From the NCBI GenBank assembly GCA_052118425.1, contig JBQKHF010000025.1: a stretch of 44,359 bases of DNA; one strand, 5' to 3'. Every line of letters starts with the position of its first letter. Position 1 is the stretch's first letter. Of this stretch, positions 8,214 to 17,336 are shown piece by piece. The stretch is from Roseburia_C sp900315735 (lineage in GTDB: Bacteria > Bacillota > Clostridia > Lachnospirales > Lachnospiraceae). Below the pieces are notes generated by a model. It saw only the letters and a program-made list of their open reading frames with translations. It was not told where the DNA came from and ran no database searches. Made by a program: the position numbers and the translations under genes.

Positions 8214-8693
8214 ATGGGAAAAGAAGTAAAGACCAATGCCATGCGGATTTTAGACCGGCATAAGGTGGCATATGAAATCTTAAATTATGAATGTGATGAA
8301 TTTATTGACGGACTGCATACGGCAGAGCTTACCGGAGCACCGGTGGAACAGACTTATAAGACACTGGTCATGCAGGGAAAAAGCAAGGCATATTATGTCT
8401 TTGTGGTACAGATTGCAGAAGAAGTGGATTTAAAGGCAGCAGCAAGAGCAGCCGGCGAGAAATCTGTAGAAATGATTCACGTAAAAGATATTACAAAGAT
8501 TACCGGTTATGTAAGAGGTGGCTGCAGTCCCCTTGGAATGAAAAAACAGTTTCCAACCATTTTAGATAAAAGCATGGAACAGTTTGATAAAATCTATATC
8601 AGTGGTGGGAGAATCGGCACATCCATGGCGTTATCTCCGGCAGATTTAGTGGCAGTGACCGGAGCAACCTATGCAGATATTACTGCAAAGTAG
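8214..8693 (+). CDS. ybaK: YbaK/EbsC-type Cys-tRNA(Pro) deacylase
   Basis: 159 residues, the usual length. The YbaK family hydrolyses Cys wrongly attached to tRNA(Pro) (trans editing). Visible family features are TYKTLVM, the conserved lysine region VDLKAAARAAGEKSVEMI, the GYVRGGCSPLGMKKQFPTILD stretch (in parts), ISGGRIG, and the closing DLVAVTGATYADI. AAGGAG precedes the ATG by 9 bases. It stands between unrelated genes with the same direction. Confidence 0.95.
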   Translation: MGKEVKTNAMRILDRHKVAYEILNYECDEFIDGLHTAELTGAPVEQTYKTLVMQGKSKAYYVFVVQIAEEVDLKAAARAAGEKSVEMIHVKDITKITGYVRGGCSPLGMKKQFPTILDKSMEQFDKIYISGGRIGTSMALSPADLVAVTGATYADITAK

Positions 8694-8744
8694 ACGAAAA
8701 AAATTCTTTAAATAAGAAAAATAAGTGGAAGGAGAGTATTTATT

Positions 8745-9341
8745 ATGAAGGAAACATTAAAGAGAATCAAAGCAGATGTTATATTATCCGCAATTCTTTG
8801 TGTGGCACTGGGAATTATCCTGATAATATGGCCAACACAGGTAACAAAGGTACTTTGCTATATTTTAGCAGCTATTTTATGTGTGATGGGAATCGGACAT
8901 ATTATTTCTTATATGAGAAATAAGCTGGAAAGCAAGTTTGGGCTGGCAACCGGAATTGCACTGGTTATTTTAGGCGTTTGGATTCTGGCACAGCCATTGA
9001 ACTTTGCAAAGATATTCCCGGTAGTAATCGGAGTCGTTTTGCTGATGCATGGTCTGGAAGATTTACGGATGACCATTGAAGCAAAACAGAATGGGGATAC
9101 CGCCTGGGGCATCTTACTTTTGATTACCATTCTTAACTTTGCATTCGGTGTACTGTTAATCTGGAAAGCCATTGAACTGGTAGAGATTGCTATGGTAATC
9201 GTAGGAATCGCGTTGATTTATGACGGACTGAGTGATCTGTTTGTAGTATATCGTGTGGCAGGAGCAGTCAAAGCTGCAAAACAGGCAGCAGAAGCCATCG
9301 ATGTAGAGGCAGTAGAAGAAGATTCAGAAGAGAATGAATAA
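8745..9341 (+). CDS. DUF308 (HdeD-like) integral membrane protein
   Basis: 198 residues with about six hydrophobic helices arranged as three internal two-helix repeats (segments like GIILIIWP, GVWILAQP and GVLLIWKA), the DUF308/HdeD pattern. The C-terminal 30 residues are Ala/Glu-rich and cytoplasmic. HdeD of enterobacteria is linked to acid resistance, but in Firmicutes the role is unknown. AAGGAGAG lies 9 bases upstream of the ATG. The short gene at 9373 follows after 31 bases. Confidence 0.88.
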   Translation: MKETLKRIKADVILSAILCVALGIILIIWPTQVTKVLCYILAAILCVMGIGHIISYMRNKLESKFGLATGIALVILGVWILAQPLNFAKIFPVVIGVVLLMHGLEDLRMTIEAKQNGDTAWGILLLITILNFAFGVLLIWKAIELVEIAMVIVGIALIYDGLSDLFVVYRVAGAVKAAKQAAEAIDVEAVEEDSEENE

Positions 9342-9372
9342 TTTAGAAGCATAATCAGGAGGCGGATTTTAA

Positions 9373-9603
9373 ATGCGGCAGATGGAGTTTAAGATGGAGA
9401 GAACCGGGTTACTGGAAGTAGGAGACGTGTTGCCGGTGACAGAGAGTAAGCTGCCGAATTCCTATTACTATACACTTGGGAATGCGTTTGCAATGTCAGC
9501 AAATTATACTTTCCGGGAACGCTTAAAGTCTACAGAAGGAACGGTAGTGGATGTAAAGGAGACACCAAAGGGCTTTTTTGTAACGGTAGAATTTGATGAG
9601 TAA
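9373..9603 (+). CDS. Conserved small hypothetical protein, 76 aa
   Basis: A beta-rich soluble protein with no signal peptide or membrane segment. A strong ribosome site, AGGAGGCGG, lies 8 bases before the ATG, and codon use resembles that of its neighbours, so the gene is real. The C-terminus, with GTVVDVKETPKGFFVTVEFDE in part, reads like a small OB- or SH3-like barrel strand set, but I do not recognise the family. It probably shares a transcript with the DUF308 gene. Confidence 0.7.
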   Translation: MRQMEFKMERTGLLEVGDVLPVTESKLPNSYYYTLGNAFAMSANYTFRERLKSTEGTVVDVKETPKGFFVTVEFDE

Positions 9604-9608
9604 AAAAG

Positions 9609-9637
9609 TTGTAATCGCAGATGAAATGTTATAGAAT
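9609..9637 (+). promoter_or_regulatory. Putative promoter for the HD-GYP gene
   Basis: TTGTAA at 9609-9614 and TAGAAT at 9632-9637 lie 17 bases apart and 41 bases before the start at 9678. Confidence 0.5.
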
Positions 9638-9677
9638 AGGCGTGTGGGGTAACAAAAGACAAAGAGGAGCAATATAG

Positions 9678-10730
9678 ATGCGTTATCTACCAATGAAAAA
9701 AGTGGAAGCCGGAATGGCTTTGGCTCAGGACATATTAGATGGTCAGGGAGTCATGCTTTTAGGCAGACATCAGATTTTAAATCAGGAGCAGATAGAGAAT
9801 CTGGATAGAATGGGTTATCCGGGACTTTATATTGATGATAAGTTTTCCGAAGAAATAGAGATTGTCGAAGTAATTAAGCCGTCTATTCATGCGAAGAGTC
9901 TGGAACTGGTACATCATCTGTTTATTGACCGCATGGAAGAGGAAGATGTCAGTGAACAGGAGTGGCAGATCCGGGAAGCTGTTATGCAGGTGGTGGACAG
10001 TCTTCTGGAAAATGAAGAAGTAATGTATAATATGATGAGTCTTAAGAACTATGATGATTATACTTATTTTCATTCTGTAAATGTGGGAATTTTATCCGCA
10101 GTAATCGGAGCACATTATGGAATGGATGAGTATGAGCTTCGTATTCTTACTACAGCAGCATTACTTCATGATATCGGAAAGAAATTCTTAGAGATAGATA
10201 TATTAAATGCACGTCGTGCATTAACTGAGGAAGAACGAAGAATCGTATTACAGCATCCAAAGTTGGGATATGAGTTCCTGCGGGATAATTTTGATTTTGC
10301 ACCGGAAGTATATCTTGGTGTATTAGAGCATCACGAATGTTACAATGGTGAGGGCTATCCGATGCGCAAATCCGGTGATGAAATCAGTATTTACGGAAGA
10401 ATCATCAAGCTGGCAGATGTGTATGATGCCATGGTTTCAAAGCGTCCGTACCGTGACCCGATGCCACCGGCAGATGCTATAGAATATATGATGGCAATGA
10501 ATGGTTCAGAGTTTGACCCGAAGTTAGTGGAAGTATTTTTACGCTGGGTAGCTGTTTATCCGGTGGGCTGTGAAGTAGAGCTTTCCGATGGCAGAATGGC
10601 AGTAGTAAAGCATAATTATCAGGGCTTTGTGCTTCGCCCGATTGTAAAAGTCTGTGATACAGGAGAAATCATAGATCTTAAGAATGATAAGGAAGCAAGA
10701 AGTATTACTATAGTGCGACTGGTCGTTTAG
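9678..10730 (+). CDS. HD-GYP domain protein, probable c-di-GMP phosphodiesterase
   Basis: 350 residues. The N-terminal 100 residues are a DUF3391-like module (MRYLPMKKVEAGMALAQDILDGQG in parts). The HD-GYP domain spans about 120-310, with HSVNVG, the metal-binding LLHDIGK, LEHHECYNGEGYP containing HHE and GYP, and LADVYDAMVSKRPYRDPM. All metal ligands appear intact, so it should hydrolyse c-di-GMP in the cytoplasm. No receiver or membrane sensor is fused. It has its own promoter. The TetR gene begins 33 bases later and may be partly read through. Confidence 0.94.
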   Translation: MRYLPMKKVEAGMALAQDILDGQGVMLLGRHQILNQEQIENLDRMGYPGLYIDDKFSEEIEIVEVIKPSIHAKSLELVHHLFIDRMEEEDVSEQEWQIREAVMQVVDSLLENEEVMYNMMSLKNYDDYTYFHSVNVGILSAVIGAHYGMDEYELRILTTAALLHDIGKKFLEIDILNARRALTEEERRIVLQHPKLGYEFLRDNFDFAPEVYLGVLEHHECYNGEGYPMRKSGDEISIYGRIIKLADVYDAMVSKRPYRDPMPPADAIEYMMAMNGSEFDPKLVEVFLRWVAVYPVGCEVELSDGRMAVVKHNYQGFVLRPIVKVCDTGEIIDLKNDKEARSITIVRLVV

Positions 10731-10762
10731 ACGGCTGTTTGATAGGAAGATGAGAGGAAGTT

Positions 10763-11329
10763 ATGACAAATCAGGGAAGGAACGCAATCGACACACTGCT
10801 TGCGGAGAGCCTAAAAGAGCTGACAATCAAGCAACCTATAGAGAAAATAACAATCAAAGAGATAACCGATAAAGCGGGAGTTATCCGCCCGACCTTTTAT
10901 AATCATTTTCAGGATAAGTACGAATTGCTAGAGTGGATTATCCGGACAGAATTATTAGAGCCGGTCAAACCATTGATACAGAATGGAATGATTGATCAGG
11001 CTTTGATTATCATATTTGCCGGAATAGAAAAAGAAAAAGATTTCTATACAAAGGCAAGCCGCTTAGAGGGACAGAATTCTTTTGAAGATATTGTCAAAGA
11101 ATGTATTACGGGAACTCTGATGGAAGTACTGGATGAAAAGAAGCTGGATAAGAAGATTCCGTCTCCGTGGCTTACGAAGGAGCGGATTGCACAGTATCAT
11201 GCCCAGTCCTTATGTTTCCTGGTAATTTCCTGGATAAGAAGTGGAATGACTATGTCTGCAAAAGAGATGTCGGATATCTATAATTATATGATTCGCAATT
11301 CCATCGCAGATATTACAGGCGATAATTAG
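10763..11329 (+). CDS. TetR family transcriptional regulator
   Basis: 188 residues. The N-terminal helix-turn-helix is typical: KITIKEITDKAGVIRPTFYNHFQDKYELLEWI. The C-terminal ligand or partner domain (about 70-185) resembles the TetR_C group seen in DhaS-like regulators. Two tandem palindromes lie directly downstream, between this gene and the MMPL exporter, and are the likely operators. The simplest model is repression of the exporter and its secreted partner, relieved by an unknown ligand. Confidence 0.93.
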   Translation: MTNQGRNAIDTLLAESLKELTIKQPIEKITIKEITDKAGVIRPTFYNHFQDKYELLEWIIRTELLEPVKPLIQNGMIDQALIIIFAGIEKEKDFYTKASRLEGQNSFEDIVKECITGTLMEVLDEKKLDKKIPSPWLTKERIAQYHAQSLCFLVISWIRSGMTMSAKEMSDIYNYMIRNSIADITGDN

Positions 11330-11330
11330 T

Positions 11331-11381
11331 ATACAAATGTGTAGATATGTATATCAACTGTTACAAATCCTGTGATTTGTA
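11331..11381. promoter_or_regulatory. Two tandem palindromes, candidate TetR operators
   Basis: 11362-11381 is a perfect palindrome, TACAAATC-CTGT-GATTTGTA. 11331-11352 is a related imperfect one, ATACAAAT...ATATGTAT. Both contain ACAAAT half-sites with about 31 bases between their starts. They fill the gap between the TetR stop and the terminator before the MMPL gene. Confidence 0.65.
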
Positions 11382-11396
11382 TATTTGATTGATACA

Positions 11397-11440
11397 GCAA
11401 AAAAAGATTGCATATGTTCGAATGCAGTCTTTTTTTTTAT
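11397..11440 (+). terminator. Terminator or attenuator between TetR and exporter genes
   Basis: AAAAAGATTGCAT pairs with ATGCAGTCTTTTT and is followed by a run of nine T. Because the exporter start lies only about 45 bases further on, it may act as an attenuator if the exporter is transcribed from the palindrome region. Confidence 0.75.
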
Positions 11441-11484
11441 ACTCTTACCTAGAAAAACATGAAAAAGAAAGAGATGGTAAAGAG

Positions 11485-13569
11485 ATGATTAAATTTGGAA
11501 AGGGCGTCGTAAAGCACAGAGTCCTGATACTTATTATCGGATTTGCTTTACTGATTCCAGCAGCATTTGGTTACTTTAACACAAGGGTAAACTATGATAT
11601 CCTTTCCTATCTGCCAAGTGACTTAGAGTCCATGAAAGGACAGGACATTCTGGTAGATGAGTTCGGTACAGGAGCATTTTCCCTATGTGTCATTGAAGGA
11701 ATGGAAGATAAAGATATTTCCACCCTTCGAGAAGAGATTGCAGATGTAGACCATGTCAAATCTGTTATCTGGTATGATTCACTGGCAGACTTATCCGTAC
11801 CAATGGATGTATTGCCGGATGAAATTTATGACATATTTAACAATGATGATTCAGACAGCACGCTGATGGCGATTTTGTTTGATACTTCCATGTCAGCAGA
11901 TGAGACAATGGATGCCATTGAAGAGATTCGTGGAATCACAACAAAGCAGTGCTATTTAAGCGGTATGTCTGCGGTAGTAACAGACATTAAGGATCTGACC
12001 AATAAAGAGGTTCCTTTTTATGTATTGATTGCAGTACTGTTATCCGTTCTGGTACTTTCACTGACAATGGATTCCGCAATCATTCCGTTGTTCTTCTTAT
12101 TAAGTATCGGAATGGCAATCGTATATAACCTGGGAAGTAATGTGATAAAAGGAGAAATCTCCTATGTAACACAGGCGCTGGCGGCAGTCTTACAGCTTGG
12201 TGTTACCATGGACTACTCCATTTTCTTATGGCACAGTTATCAGGAGAATCAGGAACGATTCCCGGGAGATAAGAATCGTGCCATGGCACATGCAATTTCA
12301 AATACCATTACTTCTGTAGTCGGAAGTTCCATTACTACAGTAGCCGGATTTATTGCATTATGTTTCATGAGCTTTACCTTGGGACTTGACCTTGGTGTGG
12401 TAATGGCAAAGGGTGTTATCTTCGGTGTAATCGCCTGTGTAACCATTCTTCCATCCCTGATTCTGGTATTTGACAAGGCGATTGAGAAAACCAAACACCG
12501 TGTTATCTTACCGGACCTCGGAAATATTGCAAACTGGATTACCAGCCACTATTACATATTCATTATTTTATTCCTGGTAATTTTAGGACCTGCAATCTGG
12601 GGTTATAACAACACCAACGTATATTACGATCTGGCTGGTACATTGCCGGATTCACTGGAAAGTATTGCAGCAAATAACAAGCTGGAAGAAAATTTTGATA
12701 TGGGTGCTACCCACATTGTTTTAGTAGACAGCAGCTTAGAGCCAAAGACCATATCGAAGATGATTGATGAAATTGATGATGTGGATGGTGTAAAGGCAAC
12801 ACTTGGTCTGGATGCAATCGTCGGACCGGCAATTCCAAGAGATGTCATCCCGGATTCTATCCGTGGCGAGCTGGAAAATGAAAATTATGAACTGCTGCTG
12901 ATTACTTCCGAGTATAAAGTAGCATCAGATGAAGTAAATGCACAGTGTGATGCCATCAGCGGCATTATTAAGAACTATGATGAAAATGGCATGTTAATTG
13001 GTGAAGCACCATGTACGCAGGATCTGATTACCACGACAGACCATGACTTCAAAGTCGTAAGTGCAGTATCTATCGGAGCAATTTTCGTAATCATCGCAGT
13101 TGTATTTAAATCTATATCACTGCCGATTATCCTGGTAGCTGCGATTTACTTTGCAATCTTCATCAATATGGGTATTCCGGCATACACCGGTACACAGCTT
13201 CCGTTTATTGCATCCATTGTAATCGGAACTATTCAGCTGGGCGCAACCGTTGACTATGCAATCCTGATGACCAATAAGTATAAGAAAGCAAGATATCAGG
13301 GAGCCGAGAAGAAGGAAGCGATTACAAGTGCCCTGCAGAGCTCCATTCAGTCCATTATCGTATCCGCATTGAGTTTCTTCGCAGCAACCTTTGGTGTAGG
13401 ACTTTATTCCGATATCGATATGATCAGTTCCTTATGTACATTGATGGCAAGAGGTGCGTTGATTAGTATGTTAGTCGTAATCTTTGTACTGCCTTCACTG
13501 TTTATGATATTTGATAAAGTAATCTGCGTAACCAGTGCTGGTTTCCGCAATAAGAACAAAACGGTATAG
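11485..13569 (+). CDS. MMPL/RND family exporter
   Basis: 694 residues from the ATG at 11485, which follows the ribosome site GGTAAAGAG; an in-frame ATG at 11389 would run through the terminator and is unlikely. Two similar halves each have one N-terminal helix, a large extracellular loop (about 35-190 and 385-530) and five or six further helices, the MMPL layout. TMDYSIFLWHSY and TVDYAILMTNKY are the conserved Asp-Tyr segments that carry the proton relay. Such pumps move lipids or hydrophobic compounds. The secreted heptad-repeat protein follows after 21 bases, and this pairing suggests one envelope export complex. Confidence 0.93.
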   Translation: MIKFGKGVVKHRVLILIIGFALLIPAAFGYFNTRVNYDILSYLPSDLESMKGQDILVDEFGTGAFSLCVIEGMEDKDISTLREEIADVDHVKSVIWYDSLADLSVPMDVLPDEIYDIFNNDDSDSTLMAILFDTSMSADETMDAIEEIRGITTKQCYLSGMSAVVTDIKDLTNKEVPFYVLIAVLLSVLVLSLTMDSAIIPLFFLLSIGMAIVYNLGSNVIKGEISYVTQALAAVLQLGVTMDYSIFLWHSYQENQERFPGDKNRAMAHAISNTITSVVGSSITTVAGFIALCFMSFTLGLDLGVVMAKGVIFGVIACVTILPSLILVFDKAIEKTKHRVILPDLGNIANWITSHYYIFIILFLVILGPAIWGYNNTNVYYDLAGTLPDSLESIAANNKLEENFDMGATHIVLVDSSLEPKTISKMIDEIDDVDGVKATLGLDAIVGPAIPRDVIPDSIRGELENENYELLLITSEYKVASDEVNAQCDAISGIIKNYDENGMLIGEAPCTQDLITTTDHDFKVVSAVSIGAIFVIIAVVFKSISLPIILVAAIYFAIFINMGIPAYTGTQLPFIASIVIGTIQLGATVDYAILMTNKYKKARYQGAEKKEAITSALQSSIQSIIVSALSFFAATFGVGLYSDIDMISSLCTLMARGALISMLVVIFVLPSLFMIFDKVICVTSAGFRNKNKTV

Positions 13570-13590
13570 ATTAAGAAGGAGGACGTAACA

Positions 13591-15762
13591 ATGAAATTTT
13601 CAGAATTAAAGAATAAATTCAAAAGTAAATATGCGATTCGTGTAATTGCAGGTGTGTTAATGGTAGCAATGCTTGGAACCAGTTATGGTGTATGGCAGGT
13701 AAATGCAGCAAAGCCATCCACAGAAAGCGTATCAGAAGAGACAACAGAAAAAGAAGCTTCTACGGAAGAAACAGATACAGAGGATGCTGATGCAGAAGAA
13801 ACCAAGTCCGAATTAAAAGACCAGTTGGGAAATCTTTTGAATTCCGATAAGGAAACAGAAGAGACAGGAAAAGATGAAACGGTATATATGATTGCAGATG
13901 CAGACGGTACCGTAAATAAAACCATCGTCAGCGACTGGTTAAAAAATAAGGACAATGCGGATACTTTAGAAGATGCATCTGATTTAAAGGATATTAAAAA
14001 TGTAAAAGGTGACGAGACCTTCAAACAGGACGGAGATAAAGTAACCTGGGATGCACAGGGAAATGACATTTTCTATCAGGGTACTACCGATAAGGAAGCT
14101 CCAATCACTCAGAAAATTACTTATTATCTGGACGGAAAAGAGATTGCTCCAGAGGATTTAGCCGGAAAGAGCGGAAAAGTCACCATGCGCTTCGAATTTA
14201 TCAATAATGAGAAGACCACAAAGACCATCGATGGAAAATCTACAGATATTTATGTTCCATTCTCTGTTGTAACCGGAATGGTATTAAATGATAACTTTAC
14301 CAATGTAGAAGTTACCAATGGAAAAGTAATTTCTGACGGAAAGAACAATATTGTAGTAGGAATCACAATGCCTGGCTTAAAAGAAAGCCTTGGTATTGAT
14401 GATGCTGATCTTGGTGATGATGTTCAGTTCCCGGATTATGTAGAAGTAACTGCAGATGTAGAAGACTTCTCACTGGATATGACAGTATCCATGGCATCCA
14501 GCAATCTTCTTTCTGAAATGAATGTAAATGGAGATATTGACTTATCTGTATTATCCGATACAATAGATGAGATGACCGATGCATCTGACCAGTTAGTAGA
14601 TGGCAGCAGTGAGTTATCCGATGGACTGAAAACATTACAGAGCAGCCTTGGAGAATTTAAAGACGGTGTTGGAACAGCACAGTCTGGTGTGAAGGATTAT
14701 ACTTCCGGAGCATCTGCAGTAGCAGATGGTGCCAATACATTGAACTCCGGCATTGCAAAGCTGGCAGAAAGTGCTCCGGCACTGACCAGCGGCGTATCTG
14801 CATTAAAGACCGGTGTGCAGCAGGCAGGAGCCGGTGCAACACAGATTAATGGTGGAGTTGCCCAGTTAGTAGATGGAATCGGAACTTTAAAATCTAGTGT
14901 AAGCGGCAGCCTTGCAGGTCTGGATGCTTATGCATCTTCAGAGGAAGCACAGGCAGCATTTGTTTCCGCTTTGAATGATTATACCAGTGCAGCAGTTCAA
15001 TATTTTGGTGCATTACAGCAGTTCCTTGGTGATACAGGTAGTTTACATGCATATGCATCAGCTTTGCAGCTAGTTGATGAACAGAGCAAAATATATATGT
15101 TGGACGACGCAACTAATACTGCAATAGCAACAAATGCTGGCATTAATTTCAATACCTTAAGCACAGCCTATGCAGCCCAGTTACAGAATATTTCAGCAGT
15201 TGCAACCAAACTTGGAACCACCGGTGGTGCACAGGCACTGGCTCAGGTACAGGCAGGACTTGCACAGTTTGATGATACACAGCTTGCAACCTTAAAGGCA
15301 GGAGCAGCAACCTTAGATGCAGGTCTGAATGGTGACAATGGAATCGTAGCAGGTGTTAATACATTAGACAGCTCTGTAAATGGTGCACTTTCACAGGGTA
15401 TTACAGATTTGACCAATGGTGCAAAACAGCTGGCAGACGGAGCAAATACTTTAGTTGCAAATAATGACAAACTGAATGCAGGAATGACTTCTTTAAAGAG
15501 TGCAACAGACCTTCTGGTAAATGGTGTAGATCAGTTAGAGGATGGCTCTGAGACACTGGCAGATGGAATGGCACAGTTTGATGAGCAGGCAATCGAGAAA
15601 CTTGCAGATGCTTACAACGGAGATTTGAAAGAACTCTTAGATAAAGTAGATGCAGTACTGGATGCCGGAAATGAATACAACACGTTTACCAAGACAGCAG
15701 ATGGTGTCAAAGGAAATGTAAAATTTATTTGGGAAACTGCTTCCATTAAGGCAGAGGATTAA
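13591..15762 (+). CDS. Secreted heptad-repeat (YhgE/Pip-like) partner of the MMPL pump
   Basis: 723 residues. A signal peptide ends near WQVNA (about residue 39). An acidic, low-complexity linker follows to about 105, then a beta-rich domain (about 110-300). From about 330 onward, helical repeats of the L..G heptad type (LVDGSSELSDGLKTL, GANTLNSGI, GVNTLDSSV) form a long coiled coil. These repeats are split by a non-repetitive Ala/Tyr-rich segment at about 455-555. There is no transmembrane helix at the C-terminus, unlike full YhgE/Pip proteins. It is probably the extracytoplasmic partner of the upstream exporter. The AAGGAGG site gives strong translation. Confidence 0.85.
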   Translation: MKFSELKNKFKSKYAIRVIAGVLMVAMLGTSYGVWQVNAAKPSTESVSEETTEKEASTEETDTEDADAEETKSELKDQLGNLLNSDKETEETGKDETVYMIADADGTVNKTIVSDWLKNKDNADTLEDASDLKDIKNVKGDETFKQDGDKVTWDAQGNDIFYQGTTDKEAPITQKITYYLDGKEIAPEDLAGKSGKVTMRFEFINNEKTTKTIDGKSTDIYVPFSVVTGMVLNDNFTNVEVTNGKVISDGKNNIVVGITMPGLKESLGIDDADLGDDVQFPDYVEVTADVEDFSLDMTVSMASSNLLSEMNVNGDIDLSVLSDTIDEMTDASDQLVDGSSELSDGLKTLQSSLGEFKDGVGTAQSGVKDYTSGASAVADGANTLNSGIAKLAESAPALTSGVSALKTGVQQAGAGATQINGGVAQLVDGIGTLKSSVSGSLAGLDAYASSEEAQAAFVSALNDYTSAAVQYFGALQQFLGDTGSLHAYASALQLVDEQSKIYMLDDATNTAIATNAGINFNTLSTAYAAQLQNISAVATKLGTTGGAQALAQVQAGLAQFDDTQLATLKAGAATLDAGLNGDNGIVAGVNTLDSSVNGALSQGITDLTNGAKQLADGANTLVANNDKLNAGMTSLKSATDLLVNGVDQLEDGSETLADGMAQFDEQAIEKLADAYNGDLKELLDKVDAVLDAGNEYNTFTKTADGVKGNVKFIWETASIKAED

Positions 15763-15795
15763 GTATAATAATTTTAAGAGAAAGGAGGACGGAAG

Positions 15796-16371
15796 ATGAA
15801 CTGGATAGAGACATTAATGATTGTATGCGGACTTTCCATGGATGTATTTGCGTCAGTAGAATGTCAGGGAGCGATGGTTGCTAAGATTCGTACCAAACAG
15901 CTTGTACTGGTGGCATTACTGGTATCCGTATGGCAGGTAATTGCTTTATACCTTGGAAATCTTGGAGCCGGCCTCCTGTGTAAATATGATATTAAAGAAT
16001 CACAGGTTATATTAGGTGAAGTGATTTCAGTGGCAGTATTCCTGTGTCTGGGAATCCGGCTTCTAATTAAAGCCTGGAAGAATGACCGGATTGACGAACG
16101 CCGGGAAGATAACCTCGGCGTACGTAAATTCGTGCGAATCTGTGCTGTAACATCATTTTATACATTTCTGACCGGTGCGGCATTTGGTTTCCTGGGAACA
16201 AGCCTTCTGTCATTGATGCTGGTTGGAATCATACTTACCGTTGTCTGTGTAGTCGGTGGTGTCTATGTTGGATATCATTTTGGCTATGAACAGAAGACAA
16301 AGGTATATCTGATTGGAGGAATTCTTCTTCTGATTGGCGGAGTAGATGTAATAATAAGGTTTATATTATAA
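15796..16371 (+). CDS. MntP/YtaF-like manganese efflux pump
   Basis: 191 residues, six helices. The DUF107/MntP signature is seen as GLSMDVFASVECQGAMV in the first helix pair, with the membrane Asp, and a second half with GAAFGFLG. MntP proteins export Mn2+. The usual NG-containing motif is altered here to VECQGAM, so the ion assignment is uncertain. GGAGG lies 8 bases before the ATG. It is the last gene before a convergent terminator and may be in the same transcript as the exporter pair. Confidence 0.8.
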   Translation: MNWIETLMIVCGLSMDVFASVECQGAMVAKIRTKQLVLVALLVSVWQVIALYLGNLGAGLLCKYDIKESQVILGEVISVAVFLCLGIRLLIKAWKNDRIDERREDNLGVRKFVRICAVTSFYTFLTGAAFGFLGTSLLSLMLVGIILTVVCVVGGVYVGYHFGYEQKTKVYLIGGILLLIGGVDVIIRFIL

Positions 16372-16385
16372 ATATAAGGGCGTGA

Positions 16386-16433
16386 AAATACCGCCGGCAA
16401 TTGCGTTTGGGAGCGCAACTGCCGGCGGTATTT
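16386..16433. terminator. Bidirectional terminator
   Basis: A 20-bp stem with one mismatch: AAATACCGCCGGCA and TTGCG on the left pair with CGCAA and TGCCGGCGGTATTT on the right. It lies between the convergent MntP-like and DUF3800 genes, with A and T runs on both sides, so it can serve both. Confidence 0.9.
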
Positions 16434-16438
16434 GTAGT

Positions 16439-17119
16439 TTAAAGACGTTTTTGGCGGATTGGTTTTAGATAATTCTTTTTGAAATCCCTGACATTACCGA
16501 AAAAATTCTTTTCGGAATTGGAAAAGGAATGGTTTTCGGCTTTTTCTGCCAGTAATTCTAATGTGCAGATAAGGTCGGCTATCTGAAATAACTTATAATC
16601 AATGGGCTTTACTTTACGGAAGTCAACGTGTGTATATAATAAGTGAAATACAGAAGTGAGAATTTTAGTAAGTTCTATTTGACCGTTATCATAGTAGATA
16701 GTAACTTGGTGAAACTGATTCCATAGTTTTTCATTTTGCTGTATGACATTGGATAATTTGCGAGTAAGCTTAGATGTCATTGTAATGGCATCGCGACATT
16801 CGTTTTTTCTGATTTTTATGCAGATATAATGGAAATTTAAATTACGGGCAAAATGGAAAAGCGCAAGGAAAAGACGTTTTCGTTCCGAAGTTAAATCATG
16901 AGAATAGATGGATTCCCGGCGAATAAGGGGACCGGTGTGAATAGCGTGATCGGGATAGCCAAGATTAGTTAAATGTCTGTCAAAATTTGCAATATTTTCG
17001 GAAAGGGAAATGGATTGGTCATGTAATACCATAGAAACAAGATAATAGGGAGCATGTGAATCATAGGGACCGAAGTCTCCGGATTCATCAATAAAAACGC
17101 TTAGAATTTTATTTGTCAT
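16439..17119 (-). CDS. DUF3800 protein
   Basis: 226 residues. The N-terminal LSVFIDESGDFG is the DUF3800 signature, with acidic residues placed as in RNase H-like nucleases; a second acidic residue group (YYDNGQIELTK) and a C-terminal LFQIADLICTLE segment complete the family pattern. Function is not established, though these genes are widespread on mobile and defence-rich DNA. AAAGGA precedes the ATG by 7 bases. A strongly structured leader lies 40-90 bases upstream. The gene is the only - strand insertion in a + strand stretch and its basic, Asn/Lys-rich composition suggests acquisition. Confidence 0.9.
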   Translation of the reverse strand: MTNKILSVFIDESGDFGPYDSHAPYYLVSMVLHDQSISLSENIANFDRHLTNLGYPDHAIHTGPLIRRESIYSHDLTSERKRLFLALFHFARNLNFHYICIKIRKNECRDAITMTSKLTRKLSNVIQQNEKLWNQFHQVTIYYDNGQIELTKILTSVFHLLYTHVDFRKVKPIDYKLFQIADLICTLELLAEKAENHSFSNSEKNFFGNVRDFKKNYLKPIRQKRL

Positions 17120-17159
17120 AGATTTGTCCTTTGAATATTAGATATGTTGAAATAGTAAT

Positions 17160-17210
17160 GGCGGGGAATTTTCCCCGCCGCTCGGTGGACCAGGGTCGTT
17201 TGACCAGCCC
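17160..17210 (-). ncRNA. Structured leader RNA of the DUF3800 gene
   Basis: Read on the - strand, two hairpins occur in a row: GGTC-AAAC-GACC (17194-17205) within GGGCTGGTC...CCTGGTCC, and a perfect 9-bp GGCGGGGAA/TTCCCCGCC (17160-17179). They end 40 bases before the start codon. Its G+C content is far above the flanks. Several RNA motif classes named after DUF3800 genes have been reported in bacteria; I cannot assign a class without a covariance search. Confidence 0.65.
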
Positions 17211-17336
17211 AATTACTTTTTATTATATGTTATCATCAGTCTATAAGATAATACAGTGTCTGTCAATTCTTTTTAAAAATATTTATATAAATTTAATAGA
17301 TAGGTGCGTTAAGGAAGAATAGAAAAGATTTTCCCC

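Noticed and set aside
11389..11484. Longer N-terminus for the MMPL exporter
   Set aside because: The extra 32 codons run through an intrinsic terminator and lack a ribosome site; the ATG at 11485 is better.
17131..17322. 63-aa + strand ORF near the DUF3800 leader
   Set aside because: It runs across the G+C-rich hairpins of the - strand leader and has no ribosome site.
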